From: Limnanthes douglasii subsp. nivea | Taxonomy: Eukaryota > Streptophyta > Magnoliopsida > Brassicales > Limnanthaceae | Direction of reading: 5' to 3' | Length of the DNA stretch: 64,000 bases | NCBI GenBank assembly: GCA_036936605.1 | Contig: JAUPFV010000001.1 | Location: 156,273,187 to 156,337,186 of the forward strand | Shown here: positions 1 through 10,610 of the stretch, piece after piece | Numbering within the stretch: the first letter of the stretch is position 1 | Layout: each line of letters starts with the position of its first letter | Program-made: the position numbers and the translations under genes | Notes under the pieces: generated by a model | Databases searched by the model: none | What the model was told of the DNA's origin: nothing | The model's input: only the letters and a program-made list of their open reading frames with translations

Positions 1-400
1 TAAATGACTGATTTGATTCTTTGAGGATGGTTTTGGGCAGGTGGCTTGGGTTCAGGGATGTTTAAGGAGTTAAAGAGGGCTATCATTCTTGCAATTCTTC
101 TCAGCATGGCCCAGGTGATAGCAAAATGGCGCAGTAGTCAGGGTAAGTATCGTATACCAGCTCTTGCAAAAAACCTTCCTCACCAAAACAAACCCAAAAT
201 TTCTTAAGTAAAAGCTTTGAAACATCCATTTCAACCCAGATTTTATAAAAATTGAATCTTGTATGATCCATAGGAGGGACTCAAATATTCAGATGAGAGC
301 CAAGGCTCTTTGCTAGCTCAATTATAGTGTTTTCATTAAAGATGTATTCTGGAAGGTTCAGGAGGTTGACATAAACAGGAGTAATAGGGTTTTCAAGATT
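1..400 (-). pseudogene. DUF4283 / zinc-knuckle protein fragment (LINE ORF1-like)
   Basis: Read on the minus strand, about 375 down to 150 gives the second half of a DUF4283 domain (PITPVYVNLLNLPEY, then IIELAKSLGSHLNI, then FNFYKIWVEMDVSK). This fits the family pattern in which a P-V-W-V-R-L motif is followed by an L-A-x-x-L-G helix. At 133 down to 91 a CCHC zinc knuckle follows (YC-x-IC, then GHAEKNC). One extra T splits the knuckle between two frames, and an in-frame stop lies after HLNI. Proteins of this kind are the nucleic-acid-binding first ORF of plant L1-type elements. The N-terminal half of DUF4283 is missing where LINE-A begins, so this is a separate truncated element that continues off the window. 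Identity is fairly sure; boundaries are not. Confidence 0.7.
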
Positions 401-1027
401 AGGGTTAAAGAAATGACCATATTTAAGATTCTTATTGTTTTATTCCCCACGTCCCAAACATGCATAAGCCAAATCTTTTTCAGATTATCCAACATAACAA
501 ATTAAATATATATGTGCCTGAAGCCCAAATGGGTGATACTGAAATCACCCTTGAATCGAAAGCTTTCCAAGAATTTTTTGACAGCCAAAAAAATGACACA
601 AGCCTCATCACTAAAGATTTAATGGCTAGGGAGCTTCTTCATGAAGCCAAACTTTTTCAAAAATCAGAGAGATAATACAGAGTCGAAGATCTAAGAAAAC
701 CAAGGAAGCATCCTTTCTAGAAAGAATGAGCAGATACAAAGGCTTGAATCAAATCCCCAAACACTATCATTCTTTTAAGACTTCTGGCTACCTGTATAGA
801 TAAAATTTGTGAAATAATTTTCAAGAAAGGGCTTGTTTCTTCAAGTTATATCAAAAATATATTACAAATAAAATAAAAGAGAATAAAAAAAGAAAATTAT
901 CAAGATGCAGTAACATCGAGATTAAAATCAGAGCACCAAATATTAAAGAGGAAAGCTAACAACTTATACAGAGAACAAGGTAATTTTATTTAGGTTTGCA
1001 GAAAGAGGATTTCAAAATAGGTTTAAT

Positions 1028-1350
1028 CATTATTACAGATATAACCTAAGCCTAGGCTCTCCAAAAGAGTGATGGCACTCAAACGGGGAGGAGCTTCAAA
1101 TTTATCAAATTCGATTTTCATTTTACATTTCCAAGTCCATTTAGCAAGCCAATAAGTTGCTTTATAAGGTGCCTTTTTGGCATGATTGAATCAATAAGGA
1201 TGTAACTGAAAAGAAGTTTCCATAATAAAAATGGAATTTTTTTAGGAGTAAAAGAATTCCAAATTTTATTAAAGAGGTTAGAGTTATAGTGGTGATGTCT
1301 TATCTGATTCCAAGTTTCCTTGGGTTTGAACTTGAAATATTTAGAGAGAT
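1028..1350 (-). pseudogene. LINE-A zf-RVT and RNase H C-terminal remnant
   Basis: Minus strand: FNKIWNSFTPKKIPFLLWK is the start of a zf-RVT domain (W-x-x-x-x-P-x-K-x-x-x-F-x-W). It is followed almost at once by YWLAKWTWKCKM and APPRLSAITLLESLGLGYI, the extreme C terminus of the plant LINE RNase H region. LINE-E keeps several hundred bases of RNase H sequence between the equivalent points (about 49980-50750), so LINE-A carries an internal deletion near 1180. The ORF ends at a TAA near 1028. Confidence 0.7.
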
Positions 1351-1804
1351 TCTATAAGATAGTATCATCATAGTTTAGATTGATTGAGGTTGAGTGAATA
1401 AGACTAATGGTAGTTTGAGTCGGGCAAACCTCTTAGTCTGTCATTATTCCATGTATTATCAGTCCAGAAAGCCTTCACATTTTCATGTATGAACCAAGAA
1501 TTGTCCATATTGTCATCTAGCTTGATTAGAGGAGAGTGGTTGTACCAATTTTCTAGTCAGAAATCAACATCTCTCTTTCCTAGCTTGATTGGCAAGTCTT
1601 TTCCATATGTGAGAGCCACCCTTATTGCATGAAACCTGCATAGGGTGTAAGTTCTTGCAATATATATTATGCAAAGGTTAACCCAAATTCTATTTTTCTT
1701 TTTGAAAATCATACTAAATTTTACAAGAAAAAATGTTATGAATATTAGATAAATTTCTAATATTGAGTCCACCTTCACTAAATGGCTTACATATAACCTT
1801 GTAA

Positions 1805-2605
1805 TTAGACCAGTGGATTCTTTGTCATTAATGGTTGAGCCTCAAAGAAATTTATTAGAATTTCTTTATAACCTAGAAATGATGCAGAAGGTAAACAACA
1901 ACTTTCAATCCAATATATAAGAGTAGTCATCAATACTGAACTAATAAGAATTAACCTGCCCCCATCAGATAAGTTCTTGTTCTCCCATTCAAATATGTTA
2001 ATGTTGATCTTGTTTAGAAGATCTTTGTAATTGCATGCCTTGTTCTTATTTTTCAAGGTAATACCAAGGTAGTATGTAGGAAAATAGTTGGAACCAAAAC
2101 CTATTTGATTAATAAGAGAATAGATTTTTGTGCTACTTAACCTGGAAAGCATAATGATCTTGGTCTTTTTCCTTGTGAATAACATTGTTCTAGAAACATC
2201 TTGGATACTTTGAAGAAACTTACCAAGCTTATCAATTGGGTTATTATTACTGTTAGTGAATATTAGTATATCATCTCCAAAAACTAAAGTAAGATTCAGT
2301 AAGTCACCTCTAGCAGAGAATTGCATACACTTATTTGCGCCAAATAACTTATAAAGACCTCTAATTAGCACCTCTTCAACAATAATGAAGAGACTAGAGG
2401 AGAGAGGAACCCTCTGTCTCAAACCTCTTTTAGTGTTAAAGTAATCTACAACATCTCTATTGATAAGAATTGAAACCAAGACATAACTAATGAGCTTGTT
2501 AATTAGGCTCATAAAATTAGTAGAAAAACCAAAAGAATAAATGAGTTTATATAGGAATCTATGAGACATTTACCGAATTATTTTGACATATCAACTTGAA
2601 TATTG
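1805..2605 (-). pseudogene. LINE-A reverse transcriptase, partial
   Basis: Minus-strand reading from about 2605: motif A as VDMSK-F, with a one-base frameshift before SHRFLYKL; motif B-like block KRGLRQRVPLSSSLFIIVEE (usual form GLRQGDPLSPYLFIL); and catalytic box LVFGDDILIF, where Y-A-D-D has become F-G-D-D. Downstream come YLGITLKNKNKACNY and NLSDGGRLILISSVLM, the thumb motifs shared by plant LINEs. The open stretch is 254 codons, longer than most others here, so decay is moderate. The endonuclease and RT fingers are absent. The Q-G-D to Q-R-V change and the frameshift make activity implausible. Confidence 0.85.
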
Positions 2606-2620
2606 ATATTACCATCCTTC

Positions 2621-3440
2621 TTTTTTCTTTAATTTTTTATGATTGTTATTTTTTTATTTATAGAGCTTAAAATATAGTTTCCAAAATATTGGGAAAAAAT
2701 CATATTTGATGTTATCTTATTCTAAAAACCTCAGTTTGGATTATATATCTTAAATTGATATATTTTACTAAGTTTTCGGATTTTTAGATATTTATATGGA
2801 AAATGGTGTCATTGCGCACCGTAGGTGCAGGTTCGCTTTTTTTAAAATTATTTTGTCAATTTTTTTAATTGTTTTCCGAAGATTTGCTGAACTTTTTATT
2901 TTTTTTTATTTTCTCACATATTAACCTAGTTATTTAGATATTTATTTAGTTATTAGCATTTGTTTGTCATGTAATTTAGTTACTAATAATGTTTTCGTGT
3001 TTATTTCAGTACACGGACTGACGGATTCCAAAAGGATGACCTTCCACGATCTAGAGTTTTACATTTTAGAAAACATATTTCACTTTAAAATTTGTAGAAG
3101 ATAGAAAGGCTTGCGAAAAACATGGACGAACAAATATGGAATATAACTTGGAGGAGCACGCTAAAAGGTTTTTGCGCCGCATTCACAAGGTTTTAAGTAA
3201 TGCTAAACACGTAATAAAATAGTTGATCCTATGATTGGTGGATCATCTAACTGTGCTGCACCAATAACATTTGGTCACTGTTCACCACGACCAGTGCATT
3301 GATCACCACTAATACCATGTGCAGGTCACCATTCATCACCACCAGCGCATCATTCACCACACTTAGATATGGCTAGCGTTAGCGCGAACATAACATTTGA
3401 CTTTGATTATAGATATTGGATGAGAAAGCAGATGTCGTGG
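2621..3440. other. AT-rich spacer, no gene seen
   Basis: Mostly T-rich runs without a sustained reading frame. Positions 3235-3365 hold a cluster of CACCAC/TCACCA motifs (ggtcaccattcatcacca and variants), a short imperfect direct repeat just upstream of the PMD gene. No transposon ends were recognised. Confidence 0.5.
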
Positions 3441-3444
3441 TTCA

Positions 3445-4740
3445 TACAAAGGAGTAGATAAAGTTGTTTGCATTATTAGAATACAACAAAATACCGTTAT
3501 TTCCAAACTATAATGAGCATGAGGTGTTCAAGGACTTTGTGGGGCATGTAAGTTTTTAGTTATTAACTTAAAAGTTCAACTATTATTTATTTTGTTTATT
3601 TAGAGTTTTTTTATTACTTAATTTTTTTTATTACAGCCATACAGTTCTCTCGGCATACAGGCACACTATAATGTGATACATTTGTGGGACTTGACAACAC
3701 AACCCGAGGTAGCTAATCATCTAGATCGTACTACTTTCAGACCTCTCATAGCTCATATGACTCACTATTTCACTCATTTGGTATTGGATAAGGTTTTTGT
3801 TGAGCGTTGGCACAAGGAGACCAACACGTTTCAGTTCCGCTTTCGGAAGATGACAATCATTTTTGATGATGTCAATGTCATTACAGGCCTCCCTGTAGTT
3901 GGTAGGATACTTGATCTGGATAAGGCCCCGAGAGAGGAGACATATGTATTTTATGTGGGTATGTGGGGACTCACTGTTGATAAGGTTCGTAGAGAGTTGG
4001 AGTCTAGACGAGGAGTGGGGTTTAAACTGAAATGGCTCCACGAGATATTTACCAAGGACCGTTTCTTTCACTTGAACGACCAAGAGACTATCTGCTAGGT
4101 ATCTCGAGCATACCTTATATTTTTATTTAGGTACACTTTATATGCGGATACTATCCAGGAACACCTGAAAGCTGACTATCTTTATGGTTTGAAGAACATA
4201 GACTTCGGGTTGTGGGACATAGTATGGGGGACTAGTGCGTTGTCTTTTCTTTTTCGTGCTCTGGGATGCTTCAAAATATTCACATCACAACCTATAAGGT
4301 TTTGTAGCCATGTTAGACTTTTGGGTATATGATCACTTTCCACCTTTAAAAATTCCACCAAACCCAACTTATGTCTAGAGGAACCCAAAGATTGTTAGTT
4401 GGTTACCTAAGATAATTTTTGGGAAGAAACGTGCGACCCAAATCCACACATGTTTAATTATAGCAAATATAAAGGAGAAAAATGTATGCAAAAAAATTTT
4501 ATACTTAATATATGCTTTGCAAATTGCTGCATGTTTTACATGTCATTTTTGAGCCAAATGAGCACATGAGAGCTCAGTTTCCTGTCCAGGATATCAGTCC
4601 ACTTGGTTATCCAACCTGAATGATGAGCATAAGAGAGGGGTATAGGTTTGACAAATTCAGGATTATATTACTCAATATGGTTGGTATGTCATCACCCCAC
4701 CTGAGCAATACTGTGATGATAGACTGCTTAAAAGCAGTTT
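3445..4740 (+). pseudogene. Plant mobile domain (PMD) gene 1, spliced, decayed
   Basis: Exon 1 (about 3445-3547) ends in EHEVFKDFVGH. A plausible intron runs 3548-3636 (GTAAGT to TTACAG). Exon 2 continues in the same frame with PYSSLGIQAHYNVIHLW. The PMD signature follows: VERWHKETNTFQFRFRKMTI, then DDVNVITGLPVVG; the family pattern is RW-x-x-E-T-x-T-F, then G-E-M-T-I-T-L-x-D, then G-L-P-V-x-G. After a TAG at 4096 the frame shifts and the C-terminal core resumes at 4097-4300 (RYLEHTLYFYLGTLY, then WDIVWGTSALSFLFRALGC). One stop also lies in exon 1. PMD proteins occur in host genes and as cargo of MULE and Ty3/gypsy elements; with MULE pieces nearby this copy is most likely element-derived. 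It is probably not functional. Confidence 0.8.
3548..3636 (+). other. Predicted GT-AG intron in PMD gene 1
   Basis: The 89-bp AT-rich interval starts GTAAGTTTTT and ends T-rich tract plus TTACAG. Its removal joins GGG-CAT to CCA-TAC without changing frame, which supports real splicing in the ancestor. Confidence 0.65.
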
Positions 4741-5560
4741 AATCACTTAACACCATGCATACGAGAGATAATTTGGATGGTTTGAGGCTTTTCAAGAAAC
4801 AAGTGTTGCATATGTTTGCTCATTGGCTCGTTGTTTTTGTTATCACATGTGTTTTGGTTATGCTCGGTTAACGTATGTTTATGTTTATATTTTGAATTGA
4901 ACGACGGACGATTTGATTATTTTCTTTGGTATTACGTTTATGTTTAGTTATTTTTAATTGAACGCTTATATTTATTCAATTATCTGTTACATAAGATTAA
5001 AAATTATATTAAAACTTTTTCAAACATTAAAAAGCATAGGGCTATAAACATTATAAAACATACGGGCATAAACTGAATGAATTCATTCACTAATGTAACA
5101 TATAATTTAACATACATTTTTAAAACAAATTAAAAATAATTATAAGTAGAATACGCCATAGGTTCCAAGTTTATGCACCTATGGTGCACATTACTTAATA
5201 TTGATGGTGCATATGAACAACACCATCAGTGCGACGTACCATCGATGGAGGTAGCCTGTATTGATGGTACGCATCCCACTAAACAATCGGTGCATGTAGG
5301 CTACACCAATGGTTCAATACATCGATGGTACAGTATTGCACCACCGGTGGAACGTCCATGCACCGATAGTGCTAATTTTCCGCTAAAAAGTATTTCGGCT
5401 CAAATCAACCTGACAAATGAATGTCCCGCCTGAAATTACCCACTGAATTTTTTTTCGTTCAAATCAACCCGCCAAATTTTAGATTCATGTTTCTATATAA
5501 TAATCTCAACTAACATGACTATAAACATACAACTTCAACTATCTACTTATAACTTGAATC
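4741..5560. other. Spacer with ATCGATGG motif cluster (5170-5375)
   Basis: 4741-5160 is AT-rich and shows nothing coding. Positions 5170-5375 are more GC-rich and carry repeated variants of a short motif in both orientations (accatcgatgg, tattgatggt, caccaatgg, catcgatggt, caccgatagt). A stretch is open on the plus strand here, but it looks like a by-product of the repeats. 5395-5480 has two similar blocks (ctcaaatcaacctgacaaat and ttcaaatcaacccgccaaat). Confidence 0.45.
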
Positions 5561-5563
5561 AAT

Positions 5564-5809
5564 ATGGAATGGAGTATTCTTAAAGATGGCCATCTATTCA
5601 AAGTTCCCAAACATGTAAAGTTTACTAGGTCTGCTGAGACTACCAAATGGTTTTTCGACGAAGTTTTATGTAAAATATACTTCATGTATGGTGATATGTA
5701 TCGGGAAAAACCAACATTGTCCCAACAAATTCGTGAGAAAGTAGCTACAAGGTACATGTTTATTGTAAGTGGACCAATTTATAATGTATTCGACCTTATG
5801 GGAGATTAG
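5564..5809 (+). CDS. Small protein of unknown family starting MEW (copy 1)
   Basis: Unrecognised 81-residue ORF from ATG 5564 to TAG 5807. No signal peptide or membrane segment is evident; it is mixed basic and acidic. It matches a decayed minus-strand ORF at 13767-14032: both start M-E at a site encoding W here, both have D-x-V-L-C at residues 32-36, Y at 39 and 42, and both end in P-I-x-x-V-F-D. The shared start and position-for-position motifs argue that this is a real family rather than a chance ORF. It lies about 0.8 kb downstream of PMD gene 1 on the same strand; copy 2 lies beside PMD gene 2 and an OTU-MULE. That suggests an accessory gene of a MULE-like element, which is inference only. 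Confidence 0.55.
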   Translation: MEWSILKDGHLFKVPKHVKFTRSAETTKWFFDEVLCKIYFMYGDMYREKPTLSQQIREKVATRYMFIVSGPIYNVFDLMGD

Positions 5810-8800
5810 GGCTGGAACGTCTAACTCTTTCAATTCAAAAGTGACTAATTATTTGACCAAAGAGATGTTATAATTTGGAGAGGAGCAAATAATTGAGAAA
5901 AAAAGTATTATCATTTCCATCACCTTTGATTTCTTTACTCACAATTAATCGGTCCTTAAAAAGGATCTATGATGTCTCAAAGCTTCAGATGGATCCTAAA
6001 AAGGTGATTGAACCATGTCTGTGTGTTCCTTTAAAAGTCATTGAAAATACCTTGTACATACGCTTGTCATCTCCTCTGAATCTTAAAAGTCATTGAAAAT
6101 ACCTTGTACATACTTATCAAAATTCAATGATAACTCACCAACTTAGGTCTTAGAAGCCAACAGTAACCTAGCTAAATTTTAGCTTTCATTGTAAGAAAGA
6201 TCTTGTGCACCCTCATTCCAACCCGTATACTGATTCAAACCTTAAAATATCTCTAGGTTATGATAAAAATTAATTAATTAATGATAGGGGCCATAAGGAG
6301 TGAAAATACTATTATCGAAGTATTTTGGTGCATGTGCTCCAAAGCCTTGACTTTGACTTCAAGACAAATGAGGGAAAAGGTTCTGATTAATACTTAAAGT
6401 TTGAGGCCAAGCTTAAGAGCATGTTCCTGAGTAAGTTGAGTTGGAAGTTGAAGTTCAATCGATGGTTCAGGAATTTTAGTTTGGATAAGCTCGAGATCCT
6501 TTATAAGATTATCAGGTTAGATGGATTCGGCTTCCCTTCTGGGAGAAGAGGTTCAACATGTGTGTCTTGTTTTGAAGGTGAGGACGTCTGGTGTAAGTTC
6601 TACTTCGACGATGGTGCCTCCTTTCAAGGGAGGATTAAAGCTTCTTAGGATAATGGATTGGTCCTTACTGGAAAATGAGAATGATAATAATATTGAGCCC
6701 AATTTTCTCTTTTTAAAGACTCGTAACTTATATTTAGGAATAACATCTTGTAAAGATCTCGAGACTCCATTAACACCCTTAATGGTTTATATTTTTGCAC
6801 TCATTTATCTCACTTTTGGAATTCGGGTTGGAGGTCTATGGGCTAAGTTCTCCATGGCTCTTTAGAATCTTCTAAATTTAAAAGATTATACGCGATGGTG
6901 ATTCTCCACCAAAACATAAATCAGTGCTATGTCTGGAAGGCTTCGTAATCTTTGATGGGTGACCCCCACCCCTTCGAGAATAGTTGAAGGCTCTATAGTA
7001 CATTATGAGTGTCCATGATTTTGAAACACAAACACAACTACTCGTAATTGTTTTTAAAATAAGCTTTATGGTACCAGTATCTTCCCACAAATGATGCCAT
7101 TTATGAGTTCTAGATCTGTTCGGACGCAATAACCATAATCTCTATAGAGATAAAATCTAGCGAATTAAGTAATACAAAATTCCAAAGATAAATAATAATT
7201 TTTCATCCCTTCTAGAAAAGTGACATATTATATTTATATTGATGCTTTATAGAATGAATTAATTGTCTAGTCTAAAATATTTTGCATTATATATTCGTCT
7301 TGAATATCCTTTATAAACTAAACAATAGTCTAATATATGTTTTTCAACTAACTTACAACCTTAAATAATATCTTACATTTTGGACATTGTGTTGTTGAAT
7401 GTGTGATGTTATTTGTGTATGCATGAACATACTTCTCTTTATACTATGTAAATTATGAGTCTATGATGTCGTCGATCTTCACTTCATAATTTTTGAACGT
7501 TTCCCGATTATTTATAAATCTAACGCCCATGTCATAAACGGTGTCTGAGTCTACAATATCATTCCAAGCCATCATAACATGTGAGTCACGGTCAGAAATA
7601 TTTTTATTAAGACTATTCATCAAAGCTAGCCCACAAACTGAGTTTAGAAGAAAATGAAACGTACAACTTTTATCTTTCATAAAAAAAATTCAAACATTAT
7701 AACTCTCATTTATAGTTTTTTTGCCTCTCATTTTCCATAAATGAGAATCTAACATAAAATGTAAAATTGGTTATTTTGAACAAGAACATCACATATCTAA
7801 CCATCCTATACGTACTATCTATGATGAACAATCGAGGAAACGTCTACACTAAATTTATGTTAACTGGGTTATACAATACACAAATCGGTTATGACATTAG
7901 ATCATGCATTGCTCATCTTATCTCATTATATGTATTTATGTGTTTCTAATACAGCTAACAAATATTTCATTTGTGACAAATCAAAAAATTTAACCAACCA
8001 TTTTTTATGTTAATTGTATATCTCATATATGATGAATGCATTATTTGGATGAGTCTTTTTCAAGGAATTATATCTTTGACGAGGGCGTAGTCTAATGGTC
8101 GTTAATTCTTTAACTATTATTTTTTCATTATTTTCCAATTTTACAATTTATGCATGTTCTTGAAAGTATTCATCCATTGTATGATTATGTGCATTAGACA
8201 TCACATGTAACATTCACTTATCATCACCTTTAATTAGTGAACCTACCAGCTAATAAGACAATCAATTTTGTTGGTATCGATCATTTTATATTTTTTATCC
8301 CTCTATTTTAAGAAGGTCTTATAGATGCCAGATCTCTCAAATCTATAGACAACTGCATGAGTTCTTCGTCTATGACTTAGATCTTTCGATCTTACTATTA
8401 TTAGGGACCGAAGTTTCTTGCCAATTTCTTTGAGACACACGGTAATTAAGTCTAAACTATACTTTTCGAATTTAAGAAAATGGTGATCGTACTCCTCGGT
8501 AACTCATATTTTACCAGTAAGAATCTTTTATGATACATATAAACTAAAAATGTATTTTACTACACCTACTATCAAAATTGCATTGTATTTTTACCACATG
8601 TAATGCTAAAGCAAGGTTAATATTTTCATTGGTGGATGAAGAAACTAATATACATCAAAGTAGTTGGCGGTCGTAGCATTCATTTTTTTCAACAACTTTG
8701 ACATATGTATCAATTGAGTTTCTCCAAACTTTGAAATACGTATCAATTGATTTTCTCCAAAACCATTGATGGAAATAATATACAAAATTTGCCAACATCT

Positions 8801-9889
8801 TCGGAGGATGTAACATAAATAAATTGATAAATGTATGATAAAGAAATTCATCGTATTTATTATTAAGTTGGGTTTCAAATTTAGATAAAATAGAGAGGTT
8901 TTAGGTATTTTTATGTATATTTTGTAGAGGTCATGTTGTGTAGATTTTATGTTAGGAAATTACGAATAGAAAATAATAACATAAAATGAAAAAAATGTTA
9001 TAATCCTTCACTAATATTTTCGCAAGTATGTAAAAATGGAAATGCCACTATGAATAGTAAAAACTATCTTTTCATAAAAGCTCCCATAAATTAGATCATG
9101 TTTATCAAATTGAAATTATATGAGACTTCACAATTATGAAATACCAAGTTTCACACTTGCAAAACTTCGTGTTTCATAATTAAAAAATGTGGTCAAATTT
9201 AATTGTGAAACATGATTTTATGTAATTACGAAACATAGAAATTTAGTGAAGGAAGAAATATTTAAATTTTGGTGAATTTTAGAATCATTTACGCCAAATC
9301 TTTGGTGAAGAACATGACCCAAAACTGGTCTATCTCGACTTAATTTCATCCAATGTGATGGTCAAAATCGATTATATATAGTGCCTAAAATTCATTTTCG
9401 ACACTAAATAATATTCATCTACCTTAAAATGTACATAAAAAATTGAATCTAATTTATGGATTTAAAAATAATTATGTGTTTTAAAGAAAGAAAATGAAAA
9501 AAATGAAGATACTCAAAGTAAATTAACTTAAACATTAGTTTTTAGAGAAGTCAAAAGATTGAAGATAACCGGTTTTGAAAATTGAATAAAATTTTATTTT
9601 GAACAAATTGAAAAAAATATATAATAGTTATTACAAAAATCGAAATAAAACTGTATACGACAAAAGTTGCACCTTTCTGCACCAATATTTTCACGTTACT
9701 ATTGTATTTAATCGTTTACTATTTAAATATATTTTTAATAACTTATAGTAGAGTCTTGCATTTTTTTAGTAGGTTTAAATAAAGATGAACTATCTATGCA
9801 TACCTAGTCAAGTTTCTCATTACCACCTAATACACAAAATTTGTAAACTCACAATAGTTACATCCGCGAAACATAAAACCCATAAATAA
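5810..9889. other. Long AT-rich stretch without a recognisable gene
   Basis: About 4 kb in which short open stretches exist on both strands (for example 6421-6648 plus, 7453-7680 minus) but none shows a known domain or matches another part of the window. 6380-7130 is less AT-rich than its surroundings and may be an old gene or element remnant. 8692-8762 contains a 36-bp imperfect direct duplication around tatcaattga and ttctccaaa. I see no promoter, RNA gene or transposon ends that I can support. Confidence 0.4.
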
Positions 9890-10610
9890 TACCCTTCTCC
9901 TTTTTTAACATGCATTTCTTTTCCTACTTTTTTTTAAATTCGTATCTTTCAAACCTTAGCTTGGAAAAAATGTGAAATTATTTTTTTTAAGAAGGAACAA
10001 AACTAGATCCATGGATGATATTTTCTGAACATTTATTTATTTATTTTTCATTAGACCCGATGACCCTTTTATCATCAAGTAGTATATGTCTCATATCTCT
10101 CCACTTTATTATGCATGGCCTTGCATCTATCACTCTAGTCATGCATGGTCTCGCATGATTTAATAACGTATGGCCTCTCCACTTTGTCATGCTTGGTCTC
10201 ATATATTTATCAGGCAAGTAGTGCATGTCTCGCATCTCTCCACTTCAACATGCATGGTCTCGCATCTCTCCACTTTATCATGTCGGGTCTCGCATCTATC
10301 CACTTCATCATGTCTGGTCTAACATCTCTCCACTTCATTATGCGAGAGCAGGAAAAAACAAAGCATGGTATTCAAGACCGGACAAACTTTATGATAAAAG
10401 ATGCGAGATGAGGATTATTGGGTCTTGCGAAAAAACTAAAAAAAATATCATCCATATATCTAGTTTTGTTCGTCTTAAAAAAATTAAGTCGATAGTATTT
10501 TCAGATTACTTTTTCAAGCTCCGGTTTGAAAGATACAAATTTTTAAAAAGAGAGTAAGAAATAGAAATGTTGGTTTAAAGAAAGAGAAGTGGTTACATAG
10601 TTGATGATGG
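9890..10610. mobile_element. Inverted-repeat (foldback/MITE-like) element with internal 30-bp array
   Basis: The arm 9890-10035 reads as an imperfect reverse complement of 10425-10610. Shared blocks include tcgtatctttcaaacc against tttgtatctttcaaacc, gaacaaaactagat, and atggatgatatttt. Between the arms lies a tandem array. A further copy of the right arm lies at 29695-29880, so the arm is a dispersed repeat. No transposase is encoded. I could not fix a target-site duplication, so the class (MULE MITE or foldback) is open. Confidence 0.65.
10228..10347 (+). repeat. 30-bp tandem repeat, four copies in register
   Basis: Units start at 10228, 10258, 10288 and 10318 with consensus tctcgcatctctccacttca plus about ten bases. 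More diverged copies extend back to about 10080. Because 30 is a multiple of three, plus-strand translation gives a 10-residue repeat (M-x-G-L-A-S-L-H-F-I). That is likely a by-product, not a gene. Confidence 0.8.

Larger units (their letters stand above)
450..2620 (-). mobile_element. LINE-A, 5'-truncated L1-type retrotransposon
   Basis: Minus-strand order from high to low coordinate: reverse transcriptase palm (2605-1805), RT thumb/connection (1800-1350), zf-RVT (about 1340-1180), last part of an RNase H domain (1180-1028), then a 3' untranslated region. The element starts abruptly at RT motif A, the usual 5' truncation of target-primed reverse transcription. The stretch 590-1240 resembles 49430-50830 (LINE-E), placing both in one family. 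Compared with LINE-E, LINE-A lacks most of the RNase H domain. The 3' end is approximate and no clear poly(A) tail is visible. Confidence 0.8.

Noticed and set aside
460..675. 71-codon plus-strand ORF at the left end
   Set aside because: Lies in the 3' UTR of minus-strand LINE-A; it is mirrored in LINE-E only because the DNA itself is a repeat.
3721..4083. 120-codon minus-strand ORF
   Set aside because: Shadow of PMD gene 1, which has clear family motifs on the plus strand.
5173..5433. 86-codon ORF as a gene
   Set aside because: Composed of degenerate short repeats, no domain and no second copy.
8080..8120. tRNA-like A-box (gcgtagtctaatggtc)
   Set aside because: No B-box (GGTTCGA-type) or acceptor-stem pairing follows within 80 bp.
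10228..10347. Possible CRISPR-like array
   Set aside because: Units are contiguous without unique spacers, and the surroundings are plant nuclear DNA.
10145..10411. ORF with a 10-residue repeat (M-x-G-L-A-S-L-H-F-I)
   Set aside because: Explained by the 30-bp tandem array, whose unit is a multiple of three; similar length frames open on the other strand.
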